Source: Bradyrhizobium erythrophlei
GTDB lineage: Bacteria > Pseudomonadota > Alphaproteobacteria > Rhizobiales > Xanthobacteraceae
Assembly (NCBI RefSeq): GCF_900129505.1
Contig: NZ_LT670818.1
Coordinates: 2,480,001-2,544,000 of the forward strand
DNA: 64,000 bases
Direction: 5' to 3'
The position numbers and the translations under genes were made by a program. The notes under the pieces were generated by a model. That model made no database searches. It was not told the DNA's origin and was given only the letters and a program-made list of their open reading frames with translations. Position 1 is the first letter of the stretch, and every line of letters starts with the position of its first letter. This document shows positions 8,428 through 18,763 of this stretch, piece by piece.

Positions 8428-8484
8428 ATGCACGAACCGTGCATGCGATGGCGGTAATGCCAGTCATTTGCACGCCCATTGTGC
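8428..8484. promoter_or_regulatory. Candidate Lrp-type operators between the regulator and hpd
   Basis: A perfect inverted repeat ATGCACG-AAC-CGTGCAT lies at 8428-8444. A weaker related one, GCAC-7-GTGC, lies at 8470-8484. The two are about 42 bases apart centre to centre, roughly four helical turns, which would suit a multimeric Lrp-type regulator. Confidence 0.65.
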
Positions 8485-8532
8485 GCCCAATGGCCGAAAC
8501 TGCAAGTCCGAAACAGGGAGAATTGGTCAGCC

Positions 8533-9651
8533 ATGGGTCCATTTCCGCACGACGCGCCGGCCGCGGTCATCAACTCCGACAATCCGATGGGCACCGACGG
8601 TTTCGAATTCGTCGAATACGCACATCCCGACCCGCAGGCGCTGCACGTGCTGTTCAAGCTGATGGGCTACGTGCCGGTCGCGCGGCACCGCGCCAAAAAG
8701 ATCACGGTCTATCGCCAGGGCGACATCAACTACCTCGTCAATGAGGAACCCGGCACCCATGGTTTTGACTTTGTCGCCGCCCACGGCCCGTGCGCGCCGT
8801 CGATCGCGTTCCGTGTCGTCGACGCCAAGGCGGCCTATGACCGCGCGTTGGCGCTCGGCGCGGAGCCGGCTGGCATTCCGCCTGCGCAACAGACGCTCGA
8901 CGTTCCCGCCATCAAAGGCATCGGCGGCAGCCTGCTCTATTTCGTCGACCGCTACGGCGCCAAGGGGTCTCCCTACGATTCCGGGTTCGAGTGGCTGGGC
9001 GCGAAAGACCCGCGGCCGGAGGGCGCCGGGCTCTATTACATCGATCACCTCACCCACAACGTCCATCGCGGCCGCATGGACGTCTGGACCGACTTCTACG
9101 AAAAGCTGTTCAATTTTCGACAGATCCGCTCTTTCGATATCGAGGGCCGCGCGTCCGGCCTGTTCTCGCGGGCGCTGACCAGCCCCGACGGCAAGATCCG
9201 GATTCCGATCAACGAGGATGCCGGCGAGAGCGGCCAGATCGAGGAATATCTGAAGGTGTATCGCGGCGAGGGCATCCAGCACATCGCCTGCGGCACCAAG
9301 GACGTCTACCGCGCGGTCGAAACCCTGCGCGACGCCGGCCTGCCGTTCATGCCGTCACCGCCCGACACCTATTTCGAGAAGATCGACGCGCGGCTGCCCG
9401 GTCATGGCGAGGAAATCGCGCGGCTCAAGCGCGACGGCATCCTGATCGACGGCGAAGGCGTGCTCGATGGCGGCCTCACCAAGGTGCTGCTGCAGATCTT
9501 TTCCGCCAACGCCATCGGGCCGATCTTCTTCGAATTCATCCAGCGCAAGGGCGACGACGGATTCGGCGAAGGCAATTTCAAGGCGCTGTTTGAATCGATC
9601 GAGGAAGACCAGATCCGCCGCGGCGTGCTGAAAGTGGACGACGCGGCGTAG
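8533..9651 (+). CDS. hpd: 4-hydroxyphenylpyruvate dioxygenase
   Basis: Converts 4-hydroxyphenylpyruvate and O2 to homogentisate and CO2, feeding HmgA. The 372-residue protein has two vicinal-oxygen-chelate halves. The Fe(II) ligands are visible: His in YIDHLTHNV, His in IQHIACGT and Glu in IFFEFIQRKG. The C-terminal GFGEGNFKALFESIE is the typical lid helix. The ATG at 8533 follows GGGAG by about a dozen bases. It is separated from hmgA/fahA by the DUF1272 and Lrp genes, so it is probably transcribed alone from the operator region. Confidence 0.96.
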   Translation: MGPFPHDAPAAVINSDNPMGTDGFEFVEYAHPDPQALHVLFKLMGYVPVARHRAKKITVYRQGDINYLVNEEPGTHGFDFVAAHGPCAPSIAFRVVDAKAAYDRALALGAEPAGIPPAQQTLDVPAIKGIGGSLLYFVDRYGAKGSPYDSGFEWLGAKDPRPEGAGLYYIDHLTHNVHRGRMDVWTDFYEKLFNFRQIRSFDIEGRASGLFSRALTSPDGKIRIPINEDAGESGQIEEYLKVYRGEGIQHIACGTKDVYRAVETLRDAGLPFMPSPPDTYFEKIDARLPGHGEEIARLKRDGILIDGEGVLDGGLTKVLLQIFSANAIGPIFFEFIQRKGDDGFGEGNFKALFESIEEDQIRRGVLKVDDAA

Positions 9652-9661
9652 GGGTTTTCTC

Positions 9662-9789
9662 GTCATTCCGGGGCGACGCCAACGGGTCCGCGCAAGCGCG
9701 GCCCGATGACAGGCTCCGCGTCGAACCCGGAATCTCGCAGCAACGACCTCTGGATTCCGGGTTCGCGCTAACGCGCGCCCCGGAATGAC
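9662..9789. repeat. REP-like palindrome, family 1, long copy
   Basis: Starts GTCATTCCGGGGCGACGC and ends GCGCCCCGGAATGAC; an inner CGAACCCGGAATCT faces TGGATTCCGGGTTCG. It lies between the convergent hpd and CaiB-family genes, a position where it could end both transcripts. Confidence 0.75.
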
Positions 9790-9797
9790 GCTGGAAT

Positions 9798-10910
9798 TTA
9801 CCTCGCCGCCTTCCACTGGCTCGTTAGCTCCGCAATATCCGCCATCACCGGTTCGCGGATCGCTGAGGGTGTGCGCGAAAAGCGCGGCGCGGGGGCGGGC
9901 TGGGTGACGCCGTGGCGGCTGACAAAAATCTTGCGGGCCGCCATGTGCGGATGATCGGGCGCTTCCGCCATAGTCAGGATCGGCGCGAAGCAGACGTCGG
10001 TGCCTTCCATGAGCTCGCACCACTCCTCGCGCGTCTTGCTCTTGAACACCTCGACCAGCTTTTGCCTGAGCGCGGGCCACGCTTTCGGATCCATCTGGGC
10101 GTCGAAACTGGAATCCGAGAGGCCGGCGATCTGGCGCAGCAACGCATAAAACTGCGGTTCGATCGAGCCGATCGAGATGAAGTTGCCGCAGCCGCATTCA
10201 TAGACGCCGTAGAAATGCGCGCCGCCGTCGAGGAAGTTGCGTTCGCGCCCGTCGGTCCAGCGGCCGATCGCGGTCATGTCGAAGAACATCGACATCAGCG
10301 AGGCCGCGCCGTCGCACATCGCGGCGTCCACCACCTGTCCCTTGCCGGATTTTTTCGCTTCCAGCAGGGCGGCGAGCACGCCGACCACGAGGTAGAGCGC
10401 GCCGCCGCCGAAATCGCCGACCAGGTTGAGCGGCGGCACCGGCCGCTCTTTCGGGCCAATCGCTGCGAGCGCGCCGGTGACGGAGATATAATTGATGTCA
10501 TGGCCGGCGGCCTGCGCCAGCGGGCCTTCCTGGCCCCAGCCCGTCATGCGGCCATAGACGAGGCGCGGATTGCGCGCCTGCACCACGTCCGGGCCCAGCC
10601 CCAGCCGCTCCATCACGCCGGGCCGAAAACCTTCGATCAGCGCGTCGGCGTTGGAAAGCAGGTCGAGCACTTGCGCGATCGCGGCCTTGTCCTTCAGATC
10701 GAGCTCGACGACCTTGCGGCCGCGCCCGGCCACCGATTTCATGTTCTTCCTGGCGCCAATGCGATCGAGCGTCACCACCTGGGCGCCCATGTCCGCCAGC
10801 ATCATGCAGGCGAAGGGCCCGGGTCCGATGCCGGCGAATTCGACGATGCGGAAACCGGTCAGCGGCCCGCTGGCGTGCTGCGTCGGGGCCTCGGGTGCGG
10901 GAGCTGTCAT
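9798..10910 (-). CDS. CaiB/BaiF family protein, likely alpha-methylacyl-CoA racemase
   Basis: The 370-residue family III protein contains FRIVEFAGIGPGPFACMMLA, a nucleotide/CoA-binding region VVELDLKDK, IEGFRPGVMERLGLGPD, and YGRMTGWGQEGPLAQAAGHD followed by INY. The GHDxNY segment is characteristic of alpha-methylacyl-CoA racemases and close CoA transferases, where the Asp takes part in catalysis. Racemases epimerise 2-methylacyl-CoA esters for beta-oxidation. The ATG at 10910 was chosen; a GTG at 10922 is possible. It stands between hpd and the CoxM-like gene on the same strand as the latter, with 280 bases between, and may be independent. Confidence 0.85.
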   Translation of the reverse strand: MTAPAPEAPTQHASGPLTGFRIVEFAGIGPGPFACMMLADMGAQVVTLDRIGARKNMKSVAGRGRKVVELDLKDKAAIAQVLDLLSNADALIEGFRPGVMERLGLGPDVVQARNPRLVYGRMTGWGQEGPLAQAAGHDINYISVTGALAAIGPKERPVPPLNLVGDFGGGALYLVVGVLAALLEAKKSGKGQVVDAAMCDGAASLMSMFFDMTAIGRWTDGRERNFLDGGAHFYGVYECGCGNFISIGSIEPQFYALLRQIAGLSDSSFDAQMDPKAWPALRQKLVEVFKSKTREEWCELMEGTDVCFAPILTMAEAPDHPHMAARKIFVSRHGVTQPAPAPRFSRTPSAIREPVMADIAELTSQWKAAR

Positions 10911-11197
10911 GGTCTCGGTCACGTCAAAAATCCATTCCTGGTGTTTCGAGGTCTTATTGGTTCACGGTTGCTTTGGGACTGACTTCGTCGCCCTCATTCC
11001 ACGGCCGCGGCAGCTGATGCACGCAGAAAATGCCGAATTTCATGGGCGCCCCCGCGGGATATTCTAGTTAATCGATTAGCTAAATTGTCTCGCCTTAAGC
11101 CGAGCGTGGCAAGCGCCTTTTGGCGCGAATGTCTCTAAATGCAGTGCGGCGCGCTTGGCTAGCGCGCCGCACGCATGGTTTGAGGCGGAATGCGCGA

Positions 11198-11998
11198 TCA
11201 GCCGGCGTCGGCAACCGCGCGTTGCGCCATCACCTTGATCAGGTTGGCGCGATAATCCGGCGAGCCCTGAATATCGCCCAACAGGCCGTCGGCGGAAATC
11301 TTGACGCTGTCGATTGCGCCTGCCGACCAGTTGGCCGTCAGGGCCGCTTCGATCGCCGGCACCCGCATGACGCCGCTCTGCGACGCACCGGTGGCGGCGA
11401 CGCGGACGTCGCCGGCCTTGGTCTTCACGACGAACACGCCGGTCAGGGCGAAGCGCGACGCCGGATGCGGAAACTTGGAATAGCCCGCCTTGGCCGGAAT
11501 CGGGAATGAGACCTGGGTGATGATCTCGCCGTCGGCAAGGGCGGTAGAGAACAGGCCCTTGAAGAAATCATCCGCCGATATCGAGCGCTTGTTGGTCTTG
11601 ATCGTCGCGCCGAGCGCGAGCACCGCCGCCGGATAGTCCGCCGCAGGGTCGTTATTGGCGATCGAGCCGCCGATGGTGCCGCGGTGGCGGACGGCCGGAT
11701 CGCCGATCAGGGAAGCGAGATAGGCAAGCGCGGGAATCGCCTTTTGCGCCGGCCCGCTGGTGGCGACGTCGCAATGCGTTGTTGCCGCCTTGATCGTCAC
11801 CGCGTCAGCGGAGACCTCAATGCCGATCAGGTCCTTGATCTTGCCGAGATCGATCACGTCGGATGGCGAGGCCAGCCGCTGCTTCATTACCGGAAGGAGC
11901 GTGTGGCCGCCGGCGAGATATTTCGCCTCCGAGCCTTTTGCAAACAAGGCCGCGGCTTCGTCGACCGAGGAGGGACGATGGTAAGTTGTCTCGTACAT
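11198..11998 (-). CDS. coxM: FAD-binding medium subunit of a CoxSLM-type molybdenum hydroxylase
   Basis: The 266-residue subunit has the two FAD-binding segments of the family, KYLAGGHTLLPVMKQRLA near residue 31 and TIGGSIANNDPAADYPAAV near 102, plus the C-terminal domain (GDIQGSPDYRANLIKVMAQR). It passes electrons from the iron-sulfur subunit to its acceptor. It is the last gene of a coxS-coxL-coxM order on the minus strand, beginning 14 bases after the large-subunit stop. The symbol describes homology; the substrate need not be carbon monoxide. Confidence 0.88.
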   Translation of the reverse strand: MYETTYHRPSSVDEAAALFAKGSEAKYLAGGHTLLPVMKQRLASPSDVIDLGKIKDLIGIEVSADAVTIKAATTHCDVATSGPAQKAIPALAYLASLIGDPAVRHRGTIGGSIANNDPAADYPAAVLALGATIKTNKRSISADDFFKGLFSTALADGEIITQVSFPIPAKAGYSKFPHPASRFALTGVFVVKTKAGDVRVAATGASQSGVMRVPAIEAALTANWSAGAIDSVKISADGLLGDIQGSPDYRANLIKVMAQRAVADAG

Positions 11999-12012
11999 GA
12001 GTTTTCTCCCTC

Positions 12013-14352
12013 TCAACCGTGAATGGCGTGCCACACCCGATCGGGCGTGGCCGGCATTTCAAGCTTGTTGTTACCGATCGCATCCGTGATGGCGTTGATC
12101 ACGGCGGCCGAAGCGCCGATCGCGCCGGCCTCGCCGCAACCCTTGACGCCGAGTGGATTTCCCGGGCACAGCGTCGTGGTGTGGTTCAGCTTGAACGACG
12201 GCAAATCGTCGGCGCGGGGCATCGTGTAATCCATGAACGACGCGGTCACGAGCTGGCCGCTACTGTCATAGATCGCGCCTTCGAGCAGGGCCTGGCCGAT
12301 GCCCTGGGCGAGGCCGCCATGGACCTGGCCCTCGACGATCATCGGGTTGATCAGCCGGCCGAAATCGTCGGCCGCGACGAAGTTGACGAAGGAGGTCTTG
12401 CCGGTGCCGGAATCGACCTCGAGTTCGCAGATATAGGCGCCTGCCGGGAAGGTGAAGTTGGTGGGATCGTAGAAGGCGCTCTCCTTCAGGCCGGGCTCCA
12501 TGCCGTCAGGCAGATTGTGCGCGGTGTAGGCGGCGAGCGCGACCATCGGCAGCGCGATCGACTTGTCGGTGCCGGTAACCTTGAACTCGCCGTTCTCGAT
12601 GACGATGTCGCCTTCCGACGCCTCGAGCTGATGCGCGGCGATCTTCTTGGCCTTGGATTCCATCTTCTCCATCGCCTTGAGGATCGCGGTCAGGCCGACC
12701 GCCGCCGAGCGCGAGCCATAGGTGCCCATGCCGAACTGCACCTTGTCGGTGTCGCCATGCACGATCTGCACCTGGCTGATGGGAACGCCGAGGCGCTCGG
12801 CGACCAGCTGGCAGAAGGTGGTTTCATGGCCCTGGCCGTGGCTGTGCGAACCCGTCAGGATTTCGATGGTGCCGACCGGATTGACGCGGACCTCGGCGGA
12901 TTCCCACAGGCCGACACCAGCGCCCAGGCTGCCGACCGCCTTCGAGGGCGCGATGCCGCAGGCCTCGATGTAGCAGGACAGGCCGATGCCGCGCAGCTTG
13001 CCTTCGGACTTCGCCTTGGCCTTGCGGGCGGGGAAGCCGGCATAGTCGATCGCCTTCATGGCGGCGTCGAGCGAGGCGCCGAAATCGCCGACGTCATAGG
13101 CCATGATGACCGGGGTCTGATGCGGGAATTGCGTGATGAAATTCTTGCGGCGCAATTCGGCGGCATCGACCTTCAATTGCCGCGCCGCGGTCTCCATCAG
13201 CCGTTCCACCACGAAACTGGCTTCGGGCCGGCCGGCGCCGCGATAGGCATCGACCGGGACGGTGTTGGTATAAACGCTGATCACCTCGGCGAAGATGTTG
13301 GGAATGTTGTACTGGCCCGACAGCAGCGTCGCGTAGAGGTAGGTCGGCACCGAGGAGGAGAACAGCGACATATAGGCGCCGAGATTGGCGTAGGTTTTGA
13401 CGCGCAGCCCGGTGACCTTGTTGTCCTTGTCGAAGGCCATTTCGGCCTTGGTGAGGTGGTCGCGGCCATGGGCGTCGGTGAGGAAGGCTTCCGAACGGTC
13501 GCCCGTCCACTTCACCGGGCGCCGGACCCTCTTGGAGGCCCACAACGCCACCATCTCCTCGGGATAGATGAAGATCTTGGAGCCGAAACCGCCGCCGACG
13601 TCGGGCGCGATCACCCGAAGCTTGTGCTCCGGGGCGATATTGTAGAAGGCCGACAGCACCAGCCGCGCGACGTGGGGATTCTGCGACGTCGTATAGAGGG
13701 TAAAGTGCTCCTCGGCCTCGTTATAGTCGCCGATCGCCGCGCGCGGTTCCATCGCATTCGGCACCAGCCGGTTGTTGGTGATGTCGAGCGACACCACATT
13801 GGCCGCCGATTTGAAGGCGGCGTCCGTCGCGCCCTCGTCGCCGATGGTCCAGTCATAGATCACATTGCCCGGCGCTTCCGGGTGAAGCTGCGGCGCGCCC
13901 GGCTTGATCGCCGCGCGGATGTCGGGGGCGGCCGGCATTTCCTCGTAATCGACGACCACGGCTTCCGCCGCGTCGCGCGCCTGGTTCTTGGTCTCGGCGA
14001 TGACGACTGCGACCGCCTGTCCGACAAAGCGCACGGTCTCCGGCGCCATCGCCGGCCATGCGCCCATCTTCATCGGCGAGCCGTCCTTGGAGGTGATCGC
14101 CCAGCCGCAGATCAGGTTGCCGACCTTGTCGTCGACGATCTGTTTGCCGGTGAGGACGTCGACCACGCCCGGCATCTCCATCGCCGCCGCGATATCGATG
14201 CTCTTCACCTTGGCATGCGCATGCGGGCTGCGGACGAAATGGGCAAAGGTCATGCCCTGCAGTTTGATGTCGTCGACGTAGCGGCCCTTGCCGGTGATGA
14301 AACGCCGATCTTCCTTGCGCACGACGCTGGCGCCAATACCTTCAACACCCAT
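12013..14352 (-). CDS. coxL: Molybdopterin-binding large subunit, form II CoxL type
   Basis: The 779-residue subunit belongs to the xanthine oxidase/CO dehydrogenase family: [18 protein letters not shown] at the start, [11 protein letters not shown] for the molybdopterin region, and the catalytic Glu in [13 protein letters not shown] near the C-terminus. The active-site loop near residue 367 reads AYRGAGRPE. True (form I) CO dehydrogenase has AYXCSFR with the Cys that binds copper, which is missing here. This is therefore a form II or other aromatic/aldehyde hydroxylase. A much longer antisense frame over this gene is a high-GC shadow. The ATG at 14352 gives the standard N-terminus. Confidence 0.9.
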   Translation of the reverse strand: MGVEGIGASVVRKEDRRFITGKGRYVDDIKLQGMTFAHFVRSPHAHAKVKSIDIAAAMEMPGVVDVLTGKQIVDDKVGNLICGWAITSKDGSPMKMGAWPAMAPETVRFVGQAVAVVIAETKNQARDAAEAVVVDYEEMPAAPDIRAAIKPGAPQLHPEAPGNVIYDWTIGDEGATDAAFKSAANVVSLDITNNRLVPNAMEPRAAIGDYNEAEEHFTLYTTSQNPHVARLVLSAFYNIAPEHKLRVIAPDVGGGFGSKIFIYPEEMVALWASKRVRRPVKWTGDRSEAFLTDAHGRDHLTKAEMAFDKDNKVTGLRVKTYANLGAYMSLFSSSVPTYLYATLLSGQYNIPNIFAEVISVYTNTVPVDAYRGAGRPEASFVVERLMETAARQLKVDAAELRRKNFITQFPHQTPVIMAYDVGDFGASLDAAMKAIDYAGFPARKAKAKSEGKLRGIGLSCYIEACGIAPSKAVGSLGAGVGLWESAEVRVNPVGTIEILTGSHSHGQGHETTFCQLVAERLGVPISQVQIVHGDTDKVQFGMGTYGSRSAAVGLTAILKAMEKMESKAKKIAAHQLEASEGDIVIENGEFKVTGTDKSIALPMVALAAYTAHNLPDGMEPGLKESAFYDPTNFTFPAGAYICELEVDSGTGKTSFVNFVAADDFGRLINPMIVEGQVHGGLAQGIGQALLEGAIYDSSGQLVTASFMDYTMPRADDLPSFKLNHTTTLCPGNPLGVKGCGEAGAIGASAAVINAITDAIGNNKLEMPATPDRVWHAIHG

Positions 14353-14441
14353 AATCCTGGTCTCCCTGCCGGAGTTCTGTTTTCCGCCATTTCCATCGAA
14401 ATTCGGCGGTCTTTGATTTGGCGATCGGTGATCCGCGGACG

Positions 14442-14927
14442 CTATTCCGCGGCCTGCGCGACCTTCATGCGGCCGGCGGCGTCGAGCACCGATTTGACGA
14501 TATTGTGGTAGCCGGTGCAGCGGCAGATATTGCCCTCCAGCTCGTGGCGGACGGTGTCCTCGTCGAGCTTTCCGCCATGGCGGTTGACGATGTCGATCGC
14601 CGACATGATCATGCCCGGCGTGCAATAGCCGCACTGCAGCCCGTGATTATCGCGGAACGCGGCCTGCATCGGATGCAGCTCGTCACCCTTCGAGATACCC
14701 TCGATGGTGGTGACATTGGCGCCATCGGCCTGCCCGACCAGCACCGTGCACGACTTCACCGCCTTGCCGTCGATATGGACCATGCAGGCGCCGCACTGGC
14801 TGGTATCGCAGCCGACATGGGTGCCGGTCAGGTTCAGATGTTCGCGCAGGAGATGGACAAGAAGGGTCCGGTCCTCGACCTCGGCCGAGACCGCCTTACC
14901 GTTTACCGTCAATTTGACTGTAGACAC
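14442..14927 (-). CDS. coxS: [2Fe-2S] small subunit of the CoxSLM-type hydroxylase
   Basis: The 161-residue subunit binds two [2Fe-2S] clusters. The plant-ferredoxin-like motif is [16 protein letters not shown] with the fourth Cys in VKSCTVL; the helical domain has [11 protein letters not shown] and ICRCTGYHN. It carries electrons from the molybdenum site to FAD. The GTG start at 14927 is preceded by GGGGAGG about eight bases upstream. It opens the minus-strand operon coxS-coxL-coxM and diverges from the chemoreceptor gene. Confidence 0.93.
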   Translation of the reverse strand: MSTVKLTVNGKAVSAEVEDRTLLVHLLREHLNLTGTHVGCDTSQCGACMVHIDGKAVKSCTVLVGQADGANVTTIEGISKGDELHPMQAAFRDNHGLQCGYCTPGMIMSAIDIVNRHGGKLDEDTVRHELEGNICRCTGYHNIVKSVLDAAGRMKVAQAAE

Positions 14928-15275
14928 GCCTGATACCTCCCCGATGTTTTAATTACTCCGATTAGAAGCACCGGAGCAGGACTTTGCAACTGGGAATTTG
15001 GCCGCAGAAGTCATTGTGATGTCTTCTTCGTCTCAAGGGGGCGCCCGGCGAGTCGCGGGCCACGCGCCGCCGGCGCGCGCTTGAGCCGCCTGGCCACGCT
15101 TGGGGCCGGTCCCTGTAGACCAGCCGCAAGGGGTCGGCTTTTCCCCTGGCCTCAAATAGGCGCATCGGCTGCGAATTTACCGCCCCTTATTCATTCTGCT
15201 CTAATTTCGCGCAACGAGCCGGAAGCTCGCGCTTCCGGGCGCGTCTTTCGTTGGAAAAGCGGCTGGGAGGTTGGG

Positions 15276-17303
15276 GTGGGTTCGCAATTGGCATCGTCAA
15301 GGCTCCCAGGCCTGCGCTTTCGCGGCAAAGTCACCCTCGGTTTCGCCGTCGTACTCGCCATTACGGCGGTCAGCATGGGCACCGCCTATTACGGATTCGA
15401 GCGGGTCTCCTCGGGTGTTGCGACCTACCGCGGCAGCGTCTCGGAAGCCGATCTCGCCCGCAATATCGACCGTGAGCTGATCTCGTACCGGGCCGTGGCG
15501 CGCTATTATGTGGCGACCGGCAAGGAAGACGACGCCACGGCGGCGCTGGCGGCCGAAGCAAGCCTGAAAGAGGCCATCGATCAGTCGATGAAGGGCACCA
15601 GCAATCCGGCGCGCCGCGATCAGGTGACGCGCCTTGCCGGCGAATTCGGCACCTTCACCAGGATCTTCGCCGACATCCTCAAGGTCAAGCGCGACAGCGC
15701 GCTGCTGACGCAGAACCAGCTGGCGAAAAGCGGCAACATGCTGCGCTACAAGCTTGACGATCTCCCCAGCAACGCCGACGATGCGGAGCTGCAGCAGATC
15801 CAGTTCGGCGCGAAAAAAGTCACCGAGCAATTCCAGGCAGTGACGGCGCTCGCCAATACGTTCGTCATCAACTCCGACCAGACCGTGGCCAACAGCGCGC
15901 TGGCGCGGCTGAAATTCGTCGAGAACTCGATGCAGGCGATCCCCTCGAAGGACGAAAAGATCGTGGCGGGCCTCAAGGAGGCCAGCGAACTGCTCGGAGA
16001 TTACCGGCAGGCGCTGACCAAGCTGGTCGAGAATTCGAAATCGGTCGAAAAACTCGTCGCCGAAATGAACGAATCGGCGGCGGCGATCGTCAAGGGCGCG
16101 AGCGCGCTGAAGGCGGACCTGTCTTCCGACCAGCAAAGGCTTGAAAACGAGTCGGATGCGACGATCGGGGAGACCGAGCACCTGATCGTGATGCTCGCGG
16201 CCGGCGGCTTCGTGCTCGGCGCGATCCTGGCGCTGCTGTTGGGCAAGGGGATTTCGCGGCCGATGATCGAGATGTGCAAGGCGATGCGCGAACTCGCCGG
16301 CGGCAATTTCGATGTCGTGCTGCCGGGCCTCGGGCGCCGCGACGAAATCGGCGAAATGGCCGGCGCGGTCGAGGAATTCAAGATGCAGGCAATCGCCAAG
16401 GCCGAGCGCGACGCGGCGGCCCAGGATGCCCAGAACAAGGCGGCGGGGGCGGCGCGGCGCGGCGAGCTCATTCGCTTTGCCGATGAATTCGAGGCGGCGG
16501 TGGGCGCGATCGTCTCCAACGTATCGGCTTCCGCCGTTCAGCTCGAACAGGCGGCCGGCATGCTGACGCGGACCGCGGAGACCACCCAGAGCCTGTCGAG
16601 CCAGGTCGCCGGCGCCTCGGAAGAGGCCTCCAGCAACATGCAATCGGTCGCCACCGCGACCGAGGAACTATCGACCTCGGTCGACGAGATCGGCCGGCGG
16701 GTGCGCGATTCCAACAAGATCGCCGACGCCGCCGTGCGGCAGGCGCAGGAGACCGACGGCCGCATCGGCAAATTGTCGCGCGCCGCCCAGGAGATCGGCG
16801 ACGTGGTCAAGCTGATCACGGCGATCGCCGAGCAGACCAATCTGCTGGCGCTGAACGCGACCATCGAAGCCGCCCGCGCCGGCGACGCCGGCCGCGGTTT
16901 CGCGGTCGTCGCGTCCGAGGTCAAGTCGCTGGCGAGCCAGACCGCGAAGGCGACCGACGAGATATCAACCCATATCGCGGGCATGCAGGGCGCGACGCAG
17001 GAATCGGTCGCGGCGATCAAGGAGATCGGCGGCACCATCGGCCAGATCTCCTCCATTGCGTCGGCGATTGCGAGCGCGGTCGAGCAGCAGAGCTCGGCCA
17101 CCCAGGAGATCGCGCGCAACGTTCAGAACGTCGCGCGAGGCACAGAGGAAGCCGCCGCCAACATCATGCAGGTCAATCGCGGCGCCACCGAAACCGGCTC
17201 GGCTTCCGAGGAAGTGCTGCACTCGGCCAAGACCCTTTCCAGCGAAAGCGCCCGGCTGCGCGAGGAACTGGATCGCTTCATGGCCAATATCAGGGCGGCG
17301 TAG
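15276..17303 (+). CDS. Methyl-accepting chemotaxis protein with long helical periplasmic domain
   Basis: A 675-residue membrane chemoreceptor. A first membrane helix (about residues 16-38) is followed by a long all-helical periplasmic domain of about 270 residues resembling helical bimodular (HBM) sensors. A second membrane helix ([18 protein letters not shown]) leads to a HAMP domain and the signalling domain, whose hairpin tip is [19 protein letters not shown] followed by [14 protein letters not shown]. The GTG at 15276 has GGGAGG five bases upstream, and its product starts just before the first membrane helix. The ligand cannot be told. No che genes are nearby, so it works with remote chemotaxis proteins. 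Confidence 0.9.
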   Translation: MGSQLASSRLPGLRFRGKVTLGFAVVLAITAVSMGTAYYGFERVSSGVATYRGSVSEADLARNIDRELISYRAVARYYVATGKEDDATAALAAEASLKEAIDQSMKGTSNPARRDQVTRLAGEFGTFTRIFADILKVKRDSALLTQNQLAKSGNMLRYKLDDLPSNADDAELQQIQFGAKKVTEQFQAVTALANTFVINSDQTVANSALARLKFVENSMQAIPSKDEKIVAGLKEASELLGDYRQALTKLVENSKSVEKLVAEMNESAAAIVKGASALKADLSSDQQRLENESDATIGETEHLIVMLAAGGFVLGAILALLLGKGISRPMIEMCKAMRELAGGNFDVVLPGLGRRDEIGEMAGAVEEFKMQAIAKAERDAAAQDAQNKAAGAARRGELIRFADEFEAAVGAIVSNVSASAVQLEQAAGMLTRTAETTQSLSSQVAGASEEASSNMQSVATATEELSTSVDEIGRRVRDSNKIADAAVRQAQETDGRIGKLSRAAQEIGDVVKLITAIAEQTNLLALNATIEAARAGDAGRGFAVVASEVKSLASQTAKATDEISTHIAGMQGATQESVAAIKEIGGTIGQISSIASAIASAVEQQSSATQEIARNVQNVARGTEEAAANIMQVNRGATETGSASEEVLHSAKTLSSESARLREELDRFMANIRAA

Positions 17304-18212
17304 CCGCGCCGCCGGGGCGCAAAGCACCGCGTAGGTGCTGGCCCGGGGGATCGCGGCGGGTGCGAATTTGGCGATGCGCCAACGGGTATACGCCCCAAAA
17401 TAATATTTCTGAATTTCAGAAATTGTGCTTGCCGCCGCACCCAAATCAGTTCTATATCCGCGTCGTCCCGTCCCACAGAGGGGCGGCTCGCGATCGTCAC
17501 GGACGCGGGACGGGATGCGGTGGCCGCGTTGGCGCTCTTGACGAACAGCGCCGGATGCGGACGGCAAAATCGTGTGGTCCTGACGCCTCGACGCCGGCGT
17601 CAAGTTTGCGGGTTCATTCGCAAGCGACGGTGACAAGAAAGCCCGATCGCCGGGGAGAGTACGACATAAGCCGTAAAACCATTGCGCGGGGAATGCCGGG
17701 TGTTTCCCGGTGTGACCTGACAACGCGTGTGCGTTCTACCACACTCATTGCACACGCGGCTATCGGGCGCATCGGACGCCCGGCATTCCCTGCGCCCTCT
17801 GAACGGAGAGGGCGGAACGAGCAGGCAAGACTCGCGCGAAACATGCGGCGAGATCGTGAAAGTGTGGCTGGCTTCACCTCGCCCCGCGTGCGGGGAGAGG
17901 TCGGCGCAAAGCGCCGGGTGAGGGGGACTCTCAGCGAGTCGGGCTTGCAGAGAGTCCCCCTCACCCGCTCGCAAGATGCTCGCGACCTCTCCCCGCAAGC
18001 GGGGCGAGGTGAGAACGACGTTCTGCTGTTTGACATGTAAATCGGGAGCAAATCATTTGCGCACGCACGTTCGCCACCCGAACCCACCCTGCGCACCAGC
18101 CCGTCAGCAGTCGTCGCCCGGCTTGACCGCGCGATCCAGTATTCCAGAGATGTTGGCGACAGAACCGAGAAGCCGCGGCGTACTGGATACCCGCCTTCGC
18201 CGATATGACAAT
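17304..18212. other. Long intergenic region with a family-3 repeat
   Basis: About 900 bases between the chemoreceptor and the DUF3175 gene. Apart from the large palindrome at 17875-18011 I see no convincing gene. Short frames here follow the repeats and lack ribosome-binding sites. Confidence 0.5.
17875..18011. repeat. Large inverted repeat, REP family 3
   Basis: CACCTCGCCCCGCGTGCGGG (from 17875) pairs with CCCGCAAGCGGGGCGAGGTG (ending 18011). An inner pair GAGGGGGACTCTC / GAGAGTCCCCCTC surrounds a short loop near 17933-17949. The whole can fold into one hairpin of about 137 bases. It is the largest member of the family in the window. Confidence 0.85.
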
Positions 18213-18590
18213 TCACTCTCTCCCGAACTGCCGCTTCAATTCGCCCTTGGCCCGCTCCAGCCGGTCGCGTTGCGTCTTCGGCAGGCCCTTGCCGGCACGG
18301 TTGATATAGAAGGTCAGCATCGACAGCGCCGAGCGATAGGCGCCGGCCTTGCGGCGCGAACTCCGTTCCGCCGAGCGCTTTAGTGATGCCGCGATCTTCT
18401 TCGGATTGGTCAGCTTGAAGACGCCTTGCTTGAGATCGAGCGCATCGCTTTGCGCGGTGACGCGCTGCGACCAGCGTTTTGACGATGTCCTTTTGGCCGC
18501 CGTTTTTCTGCCCGCTGAACCGGCCCTCCGCGTCAGTCGTTTCGAGCTTCTTCGTGCAGTGGTTTTGCGCGCGGTCTTCCTTTCAGCCAT
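18213..18590 (-). CDS. DUF3175 protein, basic and probably nucleic-acid-associated
   Basis: The 125-residue product has a Lys/Arg/Ser/Thr-rich N-terminal tail (about 40 residues) and then the DUF3175 domain: RWSQRVTAQSDALDL, FKLTNPKKIAASLKRSAE, and the C-terminal SALSMLTFYINRAGKGLP. The strongly basic tail suggests DNA or RNA contact, as in histone-like tails, but the family role is unknown. The ATG at 18590 lies six bases after AAGGAG; an adjacent ATG at 18593 is possible. It is divergent from the MFS transporter gene. Confidence 0.8.
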   Translation of the reverse strand: MAERKTARKTTARRSSKRLTRRAGSAGRKTAAKRTSSKRWSQRVTAQSDALDLKQGVFKLTNPKKIAASLKRSAERSSRRKAGAYRSALSMLTFYINRAGKGLPKTQRDRLERAKGELKRQFGRE

Positions 18591-18763
18591 CATCGACTCC
18601 TTTCCGTTTGAGCCAAAACGGCAGCAGGCCCAAATCGGTTCCTTTGCCGCCATGCGGGAACCCGGTTGTCCTTGCGGCGTTGACCCCGTGGCAGATAGGC
18701 CGCATTCACGCTTGAGAGCCCCGGAATGCAGCAATCCCGGGCGTTTCCTCATTGGTCCGATCG

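Noticed and set aside
12019..14511. Long open frame of 830 codons on the plus strand
   Set aside because: It is antisense to the well-supported coxL-like gene and repeats its GC-rich codon pattern; no domain or ribosome-binding site.
15297..16643. Open minus-strand frame over the chemoreceptor
   Set aside because: Antisense shadow; the sense strand carries all MCP motifs.
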